Source of the DNA: Diplonema japonicum
Lineage: Eukaryota > Euglenozoa > Diplonemea > Diplonemida > Diplonemidae
Length of the DNA stretch: 64,000 nt
Assembly: GCA_964019335.1 (NCBI GenBank)
Contig: OZ025698.1
Coordinates: 186,001-250,000 of the forward strand
Direction: 5' to 3'
Under the pieces are notes generated by a model, which saw only the letters and a list, made by a program, of their open reading frames with translations, did no database searches and was not told the origin of the DNA. Shown one piece after another: positions 49,424-61,219 of this stretch. The first letter of the stretch is position 1. Each line of letters starts with the position of its first letter. The position numbers and the translations under genes are program-made.

Positions 49424-49829
49424 ATTTTTTTAAAAGGGAGCGGGTGAGAGAATGTAGACAACTGTAATTATTTTTGTTTCTTTGCTATTCCTATCCTTTC
49501 AAACACAACAGATTGAGAATGCCATGCATACGTCTTGTCTCGTAATGTGACATCAGCATCCCCCGAACACACTATTTGGAACCATGCTGTTGGAGTCAAA
49601 CGGCGGGCATTAGGTAGGAAGAAGGCGGCAGGGACAACGGGAACCACACACGTGTTACTATCGCTACGAGAAAAGCTCATTCTGTTGCATCTCCATGCCT
49701 GGAAGCATGTCAGCAGTTTGCTCCTTTCATGAACGTTCATAGCGCCCTAGCTAGGGTTGAGCTGCACACATCTTTTTTTTTTTTTTTTTATAGTTATTTG
49801 AATTCCGGTTATATCTTACACAGGAAAAT
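49424..49829. other. Intergenic with a short R1 fragment and poly-T
   Basis: Positions 49740-49773 (GCGCCCTAGCTAGGGTTGAG onward) match the middle of repeat R1. A T-rich run follows, and a TTACACAG acceptor precedes the next ATG. No gene seen. Confidence 0.5.
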
Positions 49830-52800
49830 ATGGGCTGCAGGGAGCTATTCTTATGCCTGGCCCTTGTACACATTGTGTATGTTGACGCCTGTTGTTCTGC
49901 AGGTCAACGCAGCGACGTCGGTTGTGCACTGGGTTGCTCTGGTTGCCCCACGAATTACGCTCAAATAAGCTACTCGTCTTGTGGGTTTCTGTGGCTCGGG
50001 TGCGAAAGAGGTTGTGTATGCAACAACATTTGCCCCCCTCCTCCGACACCAGCACCCCCGACTCCTGCACCTGACACACCCGCACCTCATACTCCAGCAC
50101 CTGACACACCAGCACCTGACACACCAGCACCTGACACTCCTGCACCTGACACACCAGCACCTGATACTCCTGCACCTGACACACCTGCGCCTGACACTCC
50201 AGCACCTGACACACCCGCGCCTGACACTCCTGCACCTGACACTCCTGCACCTGACACTCCTGCCCCTGACACTCCTGCACCTGATACTCCTGCACCTGAT
50301 ACTCCTGCACCTGATACTCCTGCACCTGATACTCCTGCACCTGACACACCTGCGCCTGACACTCCAGCACCTGACACACCCGCGCCTGACACTCCTGCAC
50401 CTGACACTCCTGCACCTGACACTCCTGCACCTGACACTCCTGCACCTGACACTCCTGCACCTGATACTCCTGCACCTGATACTCCAGCACCTGATACTCC
50501 TGCACCTGACACACCTGCGCCTGACACTCCAGCACCTGACACACCCGCGCCTGACACTCCTGCACCTGATACTCCTGCACCTGACACACCAGCACCTGAT
50601 ACTCCTGCACCTGACACACCTGCGCCTGACACTCCAGCACCTGACACACCCGCACCTGATACTCCCGCGCCTGACACTCCAGCACCTGATACTCCCGCGC
50701 CGGATACACCTGCACCTGACACACCTGCGCCTGACACTCCTGCACCTGACACACCAACACCTGACACTCCAGCACCTGACACACCCGCGCCTGATACCCC
50801 TGCGCCTGCAACTAGTGCACCACCTACTCCTTCGCCTCCAACGCCCGCCCCTGCCACTGATGCGCCCCCTACTCCGGCACCTCCTACACCTGTCCCTGAC
50901 ACACTTGCACCCCCAACTCCGGCTCCTGATACACCAGCCCCTCTAACCCCAGCACCCCCAACACCAGCGCCTCCAACACCTATACCGCCTACTGATGCAC
51001 CTGACACACCAGCACCACCCACCCCCGCGCCAATTACTCAGGCCCCACCCACCCTTGCACCTCCAACACCTGCCCCAGCGACTCAAGCACCACCAACTCC
51101 AGCACCTCCTACTCCAGCCCCTCCTACCCTTGTTCCTCCTACTCCTGCTCCACCAACTCCAGCCCCCCCTACACCAGTTCCTCCAACTCCCGCCCCACCA
51201 ACTCCAGCACCACCCACGTCGGCACCTCCAACTCTTGCGCCGCCAACACAAGCACCACCGACACCCACACCATGTCCATGCATGAATGGTGAGTGCATAC
51301 CAGGCACCGATCCCTGGCTGTGTAGGTGTTATCGCAACACAGTGCAAGGCTTTTGGGGGGGTATGTCAAAAAGGAAAATTAAAGGAATTAGAGCATTAAA
51401 CGACAGGTACTTTCTGCGATGACTGTATGAATGGCTACTGGGGTGCCGGGTGCACGTCAGCTTGCAAAGACAACCCATGTCATCCGTGTAACGGGCATGG
51501 AATTTGCTCGGATGGGTTGAGTGGAAACGGGTTGTGTACGTGTTCCACAGGAACCAAAGGCAACTGGATAGGGGAAGCTTGTGCAAACTGCGTAGCCGGA
51601 TGGGCAGGAACGAACTGCAAGCAGCAATGCCCAAACTGCCAAAGAGGTATCTGCCACGACGGGAGAACAGGCACAGGAGAGTGCGTCTGTGAGGCCGGGT
51701 GGGCTGGCGCCCTCTGCGATGCATGCAGTGGAACTTACATCAAAGTAGATGTGATGGGAGTGATCGAGTGCCAGTCCCGTTGCCCCGGATACTCGAAACA
51801 GAAGGGAGAATGCAGCGGGAATGGCATCTGTGTGGGCGTGGACTGCACATGCAGCCCGACATATTGGGGTGCTGATTGTTCGAAGCCCTGCCCTATTGAA
51901 TGCAAGACCTGTGACGCCAGTGGCAACTGCGTGTGCCCAGGGAACCTCCTCACACCGTCATGTACGGAATGTTTGAGTGGATGGTACGGCCCCAACTGTA
52001 CCCTTCCTTGCGACTGCAATAATAACGGGCAGTGTGACTCCAACGGCATCTGCACGTGTTACCACGGGTGGGGCGGGCTAAAGTGTTCCGATCCCCAGCC
52101 AAGGATGGATAGCTGCCCGCCAGCTACTGGCTATGCTTGCTCTGGACACGGGAGGTGCTCATTGAATATGTGCACATGTGATCCACTGTATATCCGTGAT
52201 GATTGCTCAGTGGCCTGCAACTGCGGCACAAACAGCAGGTAAGCGTTTTTTTTTTTTTTTTTTTTTTTTAGGTGGTGGGGATAACATGGAAATATAAGAA
52301 GTACATCAGATGTGTTGTTCGCTGTTGACCTCCTCGTCGGTCATCACCGGTAGCGCCCGAGTGGAAGAACGTAACGCAGATGCTCAGGGTGACGAACAGG
52401 CAGCAAACTGCACGAGCGCAGAATCTTGGTTACCCGGGACGCCCCGGCTAGGGTTGAGCACACCGCACGCATTAAGGACACGACGCGGAACGCAAAAGAA
52501 GCTACAACTCGGCCGGGGAGCGCCCCCTGTAATCAAGTAGGTAGTTCGTGCTTCATTGCACGCTTAACGCCACCTAGTGTTGCAATCAAAGCCCCATTTT
52601 TTTTTTTTTTTTTTTTTTAAAGTATATACCATCACAGATGCACATTTGTGGGAGGCTGCGAGTGTGTTGGGAACTGGACGAAGGACGCTACCGGAGGATG
52701 CCTTGCTTGTTTGCCAGGGACGGCTGGCTCTGACTGCTCGTTGCCTTGTGTTAATGGAGTCACTGAGGTATGCCACCGAATCATGTAATGAACGACCACA

Positions 52801-55800
52801 GGGTACAACATGCAAGTGCGCAACACCATGGCTTGGCACATCTTGCAATGAGCTGTGTCCCGAGGGGTCTAACGGGCTGATCTGCAGCGGGAACGGTGTG
52901 TGCCCCGGTGCAGGTACAGGCTCCCTGTGTGGCTGCAACACCAACTGGTACGGCTCTGCTTGTGAAACATACTGCGATGCTGACACATGCTCTAAGACTG
53001 GATTGTTACACACACAGTGTAACCCCATCTCCGGTTTCTGCGAATGCCAGGACTCTGCAACGGGACACTGGGGAGGGAGTTCTTGCGACACCTGCGCGGC
53101 AGGGTGGTGGGGACTGCAATGTATTGATCCGTGTGAGTGCTCTGGGCATGGTCGGTGCGGACTGACCAACGGCGTCTGTGATTGTTTTAGAGATGACACC
53201 AACGGGCACTGGACAGGGTCGAGGTGCTCCAAGTGCGAGACGGGCTACACGGGGTCCACGTGCACAGTGCGCGAGGCCATCATCACACGAACTTCCATAC
53301 CGCGGGTGGTGAACAGCAACAAGACGACGTCCATTGTCCTCGACGACGAGCACCGTATTCTCTATGTCGGGTCAGACAGTGGGGGTCTGCACCTTTACAA
53401 CTACAGTGTGTGGCCACCAAGAGTGAGTTCAGTTGGTACAGCTCCTCACTACCCGGTGGGGTCGTGGGTCGACACCTCAGACGTGTTTGTGATTGACGAG
53501 GCAAGCAGCACCTCTTTCGATGTGTGGTCCATTGCACGGAACACAGACAGTGCTGTGCCTGTGATGCTTACCTCCATCGTGAAGGACGAAAATGAGACAC
53601 TTGTGGGCAGCTGCATCACGCAGGATATGTCATTCCGCCTTGCGGGTGACACGTCGTGCACTCTGTGGCACTTTGACTCCAATGCCGTTGTTGTTAAAAC
53701 AGCCACAGTACAGGAGCTGACCGCATGCACGGTGCTTGCCTGCACAGACAACGGGGCTATGCTGTGCGGTGAGAGTCAGCTAGCGGCCGGGTGGGCCTGC
53801 TACCTTCTTGATAAGAACTTCAAAACATCTTTGGTCAGCACTAACGCTACAGGCACGGTGGTCAGTGCGGCCTACAGCATGTTCGATGACGTGGCTCTCT
53901 TTTTGGTTAGCACCAGCAACAGTCTCCGTGTGAATGAGGTGTCTCTCAATGCGTCTGTGGGCCTAACGTCGAGTATCCAGATCACAAGCACGGCCCAGGG
54001 GCCAGCTGTAGTTGTGCCCGACCCCCATGCTTCATCGGCTTTCGTTTTCTGGCAGCCTAACACGTACACACCGGGAAGAGCAGCAAGGGTACAATATAGT
54101 AGTAAAGGGAGCATGCCTGTGGGTGTCAACAGTGAGATCAGCTTGAGAGCCATAGCTGGTGGTGTCTTGGAAGTGGTCACAGGCGCTGCAACCAGTGCTG
54201 CAAGGAGGTTGTTATTTGGCAGTGATGGCAGTAGTGGCGGGATATCAGCATACCTGATGCACGAAGTAATGGACACCAACCCGCGTCTGGCGGACGTGAG
54301 GGGCGGTACAGAAGTGCAGGTGTTGGGGTCCGGCTTCGGTGACAGTGCGGCAGGTGCGAAGTGCACGTTCGGCGAAGACATGCCGAACCTTGTCGACAAC
54401 CTGACTCGCGAGGTTGTGCAGTGTACCACAGGTGAAGTGGAGAACGAGCACTGCGGCAGCAGTGTGGTGCAGGTAGCACTGATGTCCACTACGGCAACTG
54501 ATGTCCCTGTGTACGTCGACTCCTCCGTGCTGATCGAAAGGTACAGCCCTCCAGACCTTGAGTCGATCTACCCTGTGCGGGGGAACTTCTACGGGCAGGT
54601 CGTAACCATCAAGGGTGCAGGGTTCAAGCCGTCGACAGTAGCTAGCTGCGTGTATTTTAACTCTTCTGTAATACCCAAGAAGAATCTGCTCCCCCCTATC
54701 GTTCGAGATGGTGACTTCATATCGCCTTGCACCGCAACGGCATGTGATGCCACGTACAGCACGGGCCCCACTGTGCATGTGCCTGCGACCGTAGTTTCAG
54801 ATCACGAAATAAGGTGCGTGCAACCCAACTTCACAGGCGACCCGCCTTTGCTGTCACTGCTGGATTTTGCTTTAGATGGCCAAGTGTACACGGGCAGGCC
54901 TTTGAAATACGAGATTCTCGGGGCGGCCATGGGGTTGCTGTCAGTGGAGAAGCTGTCCGTGCGGTCTGATGAGGGCGACGCCATGCGCATTGATGTGTAC
55001 ACTGTGGACGTGCACGAGAGGAAGCTGTTGGACAAGGACACCGAGGAGAGGAACGTGACTGCGTGCCTTGCTGAGAACAGCACTTCGACCACGTGCATGA
55101 CAACTTTAAACCAGGCTGTCGAGATCACAACAGGACGGGGTACGACTGAAGCCCTGCTCAACTGGCCAGATGTCCAGGTCCTTGTGTCTGTGCACGGGGT
55201 GACCACCTTCTACGTCTTGTTCATCGACGACAACCACGGTTGGACTTCCCTCACAACGCTGACAATCCTACACGGTACACCTGCCAAGCTACTGATCTCC
55301 GTCCAGCCAGAAGAGACCACAAACGGAATGTCGCCGCTGTCCCCTCAACCCAAGCTGCAAGTCCTCGACGCCTTCGGGTTTGTGGTTGAGGACGAAACCT
55401 ATCTGAACAGCTTGATAGTTACCGCAAGCCTGGTTCCCCCCGACCAGCCCACGTTGAACACCTTCTCAAGCGGCGCGAAGACCGGCATTGTGAGGTTTGC
55501 TGGAGTACGTCTCACCCCTAAGTTCGGGAGTGATTACTACCTCAACTTCTCCTCCACGACACACCCATCGATACCTTCTGTGCTGTCGCAGCCCATATCA
55601 GCGGCGTTGTGCCCCAACACTACTTATCAGGAAACCGGAAAGCGCCAATGCACACCGTGCCCGTCAGAAGGCGCAATCTGCAACGGCAGCACAGTGCTGC
55701 TTCCGGAAGAAGGGTACTGGCGTATCGACCCTGCGTCAACTGTTTTCTACAGATGCATCTCTAAGGGTGTATGCCTTGCTGAGAAGGACGAATGTGCTGT

Positions 55801-57400
55801 AGGGAGTGGTGGGGCTCTCTGCCAGAGTTGTGCTAAGGACTATGCTAGACCAAGATCCGGCAGAAAAGGGTGCACTGAGTGCCAGCGTAGCTGGGTAACC
55901 CTCCAGGTGTTTGCAGTGGGCACAGCGATGCTTGCCTTCATGTGTGGTGTAACGCTGTGGACTATCTCCTCGTCGCCCACCATCACCACAATGTCGACAC
56001 GGCTGTGCGTGGTGCGCATAGGGATAATATTCTTGCAGATGCTTGGCAAGATCGACGAGTATCACACACCCTTCCCCGACCCCCTCTTTAGCACACTATT
56101 CTTTTTTGGCCGTGTCAGCCTCTTCGACTTGAGCCTCTTCCAGCCCTTCAACTGCTTCATCGGCAACTACTTCCCCATCCTTGAGATCTACATCTTATGG
56201 CCTGTCATCGGAGCCATGCTCGCTGCCCTGGCATACCTCGTTGCCAAGGTTGTGGTTAAAGGGCAGACCATTTCATTTGTTAAAGTACTGGCCACGGGGC
56301 TGAGCATCTCATTCTACCTGTCGTACCCCACGCTCATCACACACCTGCTGGCGTACACCAAGTGCAACACATACCAAGGAGGCAGCGAAGACATCGAACC
56401 CTTGCACAAGCTGTGGGTTGACATGTCCATCGACTGTGGAAGCGACACCTACAAAAACAGGAAGGTGGTGGCCACTGTTATCGCCTACCTGGACGGGGTG
56501 GTGCTGCCTGTGCTGTACCTTGTCCTCTTCCCAAGGATAAAAAAATGGGGCAAAGCCGACATGCTTGTGTTCATCACAGGAGGCTACAAGGAATCGATGT
56601 GGTACTGGCCTGTGGTGGTGCTCGCAAGGGAGGGACTGGTGGTGGTACCCTCTGTATACGCCTCCGCGTGGCCCGACAGGAAGCTTCAGCACTACCTCCC
56701 AATGTGGACTTTCCAAGTGGCGCTCGTTACACAGATTATCATGCAGCCCTTTCAGACGGAGCTGGCGAATAGGCTGGAGACTCTCTCGTTGGCATGCACA
56801 ACGGTGCTGCTGAACCTATCGGTGCTGTTTCTAGTTAATGACACCCCTGCGGGTGCAGAGAGAGGACTGGCTGTGTTACTATCGATGTTGTGTTTCGTGT
56901 GTTGTTGGGTGTTCCTGTACTATTTACTGCCTTTAAGGTGGAGGTTGGTCCTGAAGAGGAAGTTCGGTTGGGAGCGGAGGAAGGTGCAGGAGAAGGGTGT
57001 GCCCCTGATACACTGCAGCATGTTGCGGCCTGAGGAGGACACGGAGCTAGAGCAGTGGAAACCGGAGGAGGATTCTCCGGACAGGCCTGTGGACAAGGCA
57101 TGCTCGTCTGCTGAATGGACCCCGCCCTCTCCTGAGGGCTCACAGCATTCACCCACAACGCAGAGCAGCGCCAACATGTCCTTTTCCGCGTCTTCGAGGA
57201 GCCAGCGGGCGAGCTTTCAGCTTGGGGGACCATCTTTCCCCCGTTCCTCTACTGCGGGTTCTTCTTCCCCCTCACCTCGATCTCGCCCGAGAGGCGCGAG
57301 TCTTGCATACCCCACAGCGAATCACAGCCCGCAGGCAAGGCTGTCCCAGTCCTTTGTCCCTAAACCAACACGTGTCCGTATCAACAGGGTCCAGCTGTGA
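49830..57400 (+). CDS. Giant DTPAP-repeat, EGF-like, TIG-domain multipass membrane protein
   Basis: Exons 49830-51360, 51407-52238, 52638-52767 and 52802-57400; introns of 46, 399 and 34 nt; 2,363 residues. Signal peptide at 1-20. Cys-rich knot at about 20-70. Pro/Thr/Asp repeat at about 72-330 and looser PTPAP to about 487, probably heavily O-glycosylated. EGF/laminin-like units at about 490-985 (GFWGGTFCDDCMNGYWGAGC and similar). A propeller-like beta region at about 990-1315. Two TIG/IPT domains at about 1320-1465 (GGTEVQVLGSGFGD; GQVVTIKGAGFKP). A GCC-type Cys-rich module at about 1770-1860, then about eight transmembrane helices at about 1865-2205 and a 160-residue Ser/Pro cytosolic tail. 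Looks like a cell-surface receptor or adhesin; ligand unknown. Confidence 0.85.
50068..50805 (+). repeat. 15-bp coding tandem repeat (DTPAP)n
   Basis: Nearly 50 copies of a 15-bp unit (CCTGACACTCCTGCA and variants) encoding DTPAP. Most variation is at third positions, and higher-order blocks of about 180 bp recur (compare 50141-50250 with 50336-50410 and 50504-50570), indicating recent unequal exchange. Confidence 0.9.
52262..52552 (+). repeat. Dispersed repeat R1, copy g, inside an intron
   Basis: Best preserved copy, CpG-rich, flanked on both sides by long T runs (52245-52270 and 52598-52618). It lies wholly within the 399-nt second intron (52239-52637) of the giant membrane protein gene; the other introns of the window are 31-46 nt. 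Confidence 0.85.
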
Positions 57401-58357
57401 GACAGGAAAAAGACCAAAGCAAGGGGGAAAAAAAAATAAAAAAATAGAAAAGGAAGAAGAATATAATTGACAAGTCAAAATGAAAAAAAAAAACCCCAAT
57501 CAAAAAGAAGAAAACCGTTGTCTCCACCGCCGGAGGACTAAGACATTCCAAGCTGGTCCCCCCCCCCCCCCCCCCCTTCTCCTTCTCATACTTCGCGCGT
57601 TACCGTTATCAATACGTGGGCGCAGTTGAACCGATATTTTTCGGAATAAACTTCCGATGGCAGTCAAAAATTTTGTGTTGCCTCCCCCCCCTGTACACTT
57701 TTTTGATGGAACAAACAAATCTTTTCGACCTTCCCCCTCGTCAAATAAATAACGTTGTAATACGCCAAATATGAAATTTCTTCCTTTTCTTGGCACCTAG
57801 GGAAAAAGAAAATGCCTTTAGGGAACGAAGAAAAAAAAAAGGGGGAAAAAAAGGAGAGAGACCGTCATTGCCGGGTGGCATGCATTCCCGCCGCCCCTTC
57901 ATGGGCTGTCTTTATATGTTTTTTTATTTTATTTTTTTATTGTTTTATTTTTTTTATATTTCGATTTCATTAGTATTGGTAGCTGGTACTGAACCTTTTT
58001 TAAATTCTATCCCCCCCCCCCCACCCTTCCTGTGTTTTTTTTCCTTTTTCTTTTCGGCAGGACAGGAAGATTAACAACCCTTTGTTCTTAAAAAAATCAT
58101 TTTTTTTTAAAGGAGTAAGCCTTGCATTTTGCACTCATGTTTGGAGGGCCTATGTTGTATTCAGTTCAACGGCAAATTCCTCCCAACCTTCGTAAATGTG
58201 GCCTTCTGGTGTCAATGTGCTACCTCATGCACAGCTTCCCGGGATTTGTCCTTGTGGGGGGGGGGGGTAAGAATGGTCTATCCACTCAGGGCCTGTTCTG
58301 TGTGTACTGCTGGCTTGCATTCTGCCCAGGTGCCCCTGGTGTTGCTCTTGCGGAAGG

Positions 58358-58397
<40 letters not shown>

Positions 58398-58768
58398 AAG
58401 GGAAGACAATATCACTTGAGGGCAGCTTCCAAAGAAAAAAGAGAAGAAAAAAAAAAGGAAAACTGGAAGCCACGCACCACCTCAGAAAAACTGCTATATT
58501 TGTTAAAACACAATGTAGAGCAGTCTTTAAGAGGGCGATGCGCTTTAGAACTACAGAAACAATTAAAGAAAGAAGAACTACTGAGGTTCAGTTGGGGGAG
58601 GGGGATTGATTTTTTTTTCGTTCTATTCTGTTTTCCCCACAATAAAAAAAAAAAAAAAAAGCGTCTTTTTAAGTGAAAACGCAGACGAAAGAACAGGGGG
58701 AAAATAGCAGAGGAAAAAAGAAAAAAAGAAAAAGAAAAAAACCCAGCTTTTTCTTTTTCTTTTTCTAG
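57401..58768. other. Non-coding, homopolymer-rich
   Basis: Contains poly-C (57559-57577), poly-A (58361-58394, 58642-58660) and poly-T tracts. A more complex unique stretch at 58100-58350 has no convincing protein frame and could be an unrecognised RNA. I see nothing I can name. Confidence 0.45.
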
Positions 58769-58799
58769 TGTCTAAGGGTTGGATTGTTCACCCACTAAC

Positions 58800-58843
<44 letters not shown>

Positions 58844-58970
58844 TTACCCTACTGATGGAGAGAGAGCCCATCGGGCAGCGTATCTCAACAGCAATATGGG
58901 GTAGTACGAGAGGAACTCCCATTTCTAGTCCCTGGTATCTACGGTTGTCCGATCGGACAGTGTGATGTAT
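58769..58970 (+). rRNA. Isolated 3' fragment of large-subunit rRNA
   Basis: Nearly exact match to the nuclear LSU core from the peptidyl-transferase region to the sarcin-ricin loop: GGATTGTTCACCCACTAACA, GAGCTGGGTTTAGACCGTCG, TTTTACCCTACTGATG and then AGTACGAGAGGAAC, followed by a stem GGTTGTCC-GATC-GGACAGTG equivalent to helix 97. The eukaryotic TTTTACCCTACTGATG form rules out a bacterial or typical mitochondrial source. Upstream LSU sequence (the GATGTCGGCTC region) and SSU are absent; a T-rich CTTTTT tract ends in AG just before it. It may be a natural separate LSU piece, as in euglenozoans with fragmented LSU, or a stray copy. The 3' boundary is approximate. Confidence 0.9.
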
Positions 58971-60204
58971 AAAACATTTGCGGCCCATTACTCAAACCAA
59001 AGGGGGGCATTCCTTTTGCTTGGTGCACGCCCCCCCCCCCCCCCCCCCCCACACACACACACGGTTGAGTAACTAGAGTGCCTTGATGGTGGTTGTACTA
59101 GTTTTGTTTTTCTCTCGCTTGTCCTTTTCTATTCTAAATAGCAAGCGGGGGGCTTTCCTCTTTAGGTAGTAGTGATCCCTTATTCGAGCGTGTCTCCTAT
59201 TCTATTGGAAACTTTCGGCCCATGGGAAGCCTGTGGTGTTGATTTTCAGCCTTTAAAATGCCCTTGTTTTCTTTGCTTCACTTTCTGTTTTTTTTTTTTT
59301 CCCCCTTCTTTCTTCTTCTGAGGGGAGGGAAAGAAAGAGGTGTTTAGCAACCAAGAAAAGAGAAGAAAAAGAAGGAGAAAAGAAAAAAAAAAAGAAAAAA
59401 AAAAAAAAAAAAACCCATCACAATCCCCGCCAACCTACCTCTTCCTTTTTTTTTTTTTTTTTTTTTTTTTTGAAAAGTTGAGAATCACGATTTCCTGATT
59501 CGTTTTTCCCTCTTTTTTTTTTCCCTTCAAATATCCCCTCTTTTTTTTTTGAAAACAATATTAAAAGGGGGTGAACTGAAAGAAGAAAAAAAAAAGAAAA
59601 AAAAAGGAAGAGGTGGAGAAGAGGGGGGGAAAAAAAAAGAGGGAATCGCTAAGATTTATTCACAGAAACATTCATCAAAACCACAACCAAACAAAAGTTT
59701 TTGCTTCCCCCCCCCCCCCCCCCCCCCCCTCTAGTATCCCTATTTCATGCCTTGTGAGGGCATGCCCCCCCCCCCCCCCCCCCCTCCCTCATCACACCTA
59801 ACTAGAATCACGTATCACTTGGAGCAGTGTGATGCTTATACATGGCACACGGGGAGGCTAATAACAACAGGCATCACCCATGGCTGCCTGTTGCCTATTC
59901 TTCTTCTTCTCTCCTCAGTTCGTTTGTCCCCTCTGCTGCCTGTGGGCGGTACGGAAAACGTAGTTTAACTTGCCCATCCTTTACTCTGGGCTTTCTTTTT
60001 TTCCGTTTTTTTTCCCCCCTCCTTCTTCTTTCTTTTCCTTTCTTTACTGTCTTATTCCTTCCCCTTCCCTTCTGTTCAGTCGTTCTGGAATGTTCCAAAA
60101 AAATATTTTTTTTTAAATTCTTATTCCCCCCCCCCCCCCCCCCCTTCAGAGAGCTGCCATGCATGGGGTATTTACCTTTGGGATCGGATTAACTTTATTT
60201 GCCA
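58971..60204. other. Non-coding, long homopolymer runs
   Basis: Poly-C (59033-59051, 59708-59729, 59766-59784, 60126-60143), poly-T (59444-59471) and poly-A (59380-59413). Frames here are products of low complexity. A unique stretch at 59060-59280 is unassigned. Confidence 0.45.
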
Positions 60205-60281
60205 CCAGACAACTTGGGTGAGTCGCAGGGTGCAGCACCGACCAGCTACCTTGTCCTTGTGACTCAATTTTGACTGGAAGA
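60205..60281 (+). ncRNA. A unit 1: single-hairpin H/ACA-like RNA candidate
   Basis: 77 nt. Lower stem CCAGACAA/TTGACTGG, internal loop, upper stem GAGTCGCAGGG/CCTTGTGACTC with two G-U pairs, apical loop, then AAGA at the 3' end. The layout (one hairpin, pocket-like internal loop, AGA box) is that of euglenozoan H/ACA-like guide RNAs. Confidence 0.6.
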
Positions 60282-60306
60282 CTCAACACACATATATATA
60301 TATATT

Positions 60307-60373
60307 GCGACATGATGACACACCCCATCCGACAAGCTTTAGAGGGGAGACCCTGCTTCTGCTGATGTGTCGT
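60307..60373 (+). ncRNA. B unit 1: box C/D-like RNA candidate
   Basis: 67 nt. Terminal stem GCGAC / GTCGT, box C ATGATGA directly after the 5' stem, box D CTGA three bases before the 3' stem. Identical core in all four B units. Confidence 0.6.
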
Positions 60374-60427
60374 GACCACAACAACAACAACCGATTTAAT
60401 GAGCCTGATCACATTATTTAGAGAAAA

Positions 60428-60504
60428 CCAGACAACTTGGGTGAGTCGCAGGGTGCAGCACCGACCAGCTTCCTTGTCCTTGTGACTCAATTTTGACTGG
60501 AAGA
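60428..60504 (+). ncRNA. A unit 2: H/ACA-like RNA candidate
   Basis: Same 77-nt hairpin as unit 1; one loop change (AGCTTCC for AGCTACC). Ends AAGA. Confidence 0.6.
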
Positions 60505-60529
60505 CTCAACACACATATATATATATATT

Positions 60530-60596
60530 GCGACATGATGACACACCCCATCCGACAAGCTTTAGAGGGGAGACCCTGCTTCTGCTGATGTGTCGT
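60530..60596 (+). ncRNA. B unit 2: box C/D-like RNA candidate
   Basis: Boxes C (ATGATGA) and D (CTGA) with the closing stem as in B unit 1. Confidence 0.6.
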
Positions 60597-60682
60597 GACC
60601 ACAACAACAATAACCGATTTAATGAGCCTGATCACAAACCGTGCCGGGGAGCTTTTTGTTTAGATTCTTTCCAAAATTGAAA

Positions 60683-60714
<32 letters not shown>

Positions 60715-60718
60715 AAAA

Positions 60719-60795
60719 CCAGACAACTTGGGTGAGTCGCAAGGTGCAGCACCGACCAGCTACCTTGTCCTTGTGACTCAATTTTGACTGGAAGA
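60719..60795 (+). ncRNA. A unit 3: H/ACA-like RNA candidate
   Basis: Upper stem 5' strand is GAGTCGCAAGG: one G-U pair of unit 1 has become A-U, keeping the pairing. Directly preceded by a long A-rich run. Confidence 0.6.
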
Positions 60796-60820
60796 AACTC
60801 AACCACAAATATGTATTTTT

Positions 60821-60887
60821 GCGACATGATGACACACCCCATCCGACAAGCTTTAGAGGGGAGACCCTGCTTCTGCTGATGTGTCGT
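60821..60887 (+). ncRNA. B unit 3: box C/D-like RNA candidate
   Basis: Boxes C and D with closing stem, as in the other B units. Confidence 0.6.
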
Positions 60888-60941
60888 GACCACAACAACA
60901 ACAACCGATTTAATGAGCCTGATCACATTATTTAGAGAAAA

Positions 60942-61018
60942 CCAGACAACTTGGGTGAGTCGCAGGGTGCAGCACCGACCAGCTTCCTTGTCCTTGTGAC
61001 TCAATTTTGACTGGAAGA
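60942..61018 (+). ncRNA. A unit 4: H/ACA-like RNA candidate
   Basis: Like unit 2, including the AGCTTCC loop variant. Followed not by a B unit but by a diverged segment with a changed box C (ATGATAG near 61051). Confidence 0.58.
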
Positions 61019-61115
61019 ATCGAGTGCTGAGTTGGTCATATTTCATTGACATGATAGCAAGTTTTTAGGGAAAACCATGAGCTGGATTAGGAGGTTACAG
61101 TATTGCTTTTGAGTA

Positions 61116-61192
61116 CCAGACAACTTGGGTGAGTCGCAAGGTGCAGCACCGACCAGCTACCTTGTCCTTGTGACTCAATTTTGACTGGAAGA
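61116..61192 (+). ncRNA. A unit 5: H/ACA-like RNA candidate
   Basis: GAGTCGCAAGG form of the upper stem (A-U at the variable position). Ends AAGA. Confidence 0.6.
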
Positions 61193-61219
61193 AACTCAAC
61201 CATAGATATATATATTTTT

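Noticed and set aside
49816..51347. Long minus-strand open frames opposite the DTPAP repeat (reading GVSGAG or QVQEC repeats)
   Set aside because: They are shadows of the 15-bp repeat, whose unit length keeps all frames open; the plus frame has a signal peptide, splice sites and downstream domains.
58769..58970. Bacterial or organellar contamination as source of the rRNA piece
   Set aside because: It matches the eukaryotic nuclear form (TTTTACCCTACTGATG and AGTACGAGAGGAAC context) rather than bacterial or mitochondrial versions, and is linked to protist sequence on both sides.
60205..60281. A units as spliced-leader RNA genes (stem-loop followed by AATTTTG, and a GTGAGT donor-like site)
   Set aside because: Sequence upstream of the donor-like site is not conserved beyond about 14 nt among copies, so there is no constant leader exon; the AATTTTG lies within the lower stem.
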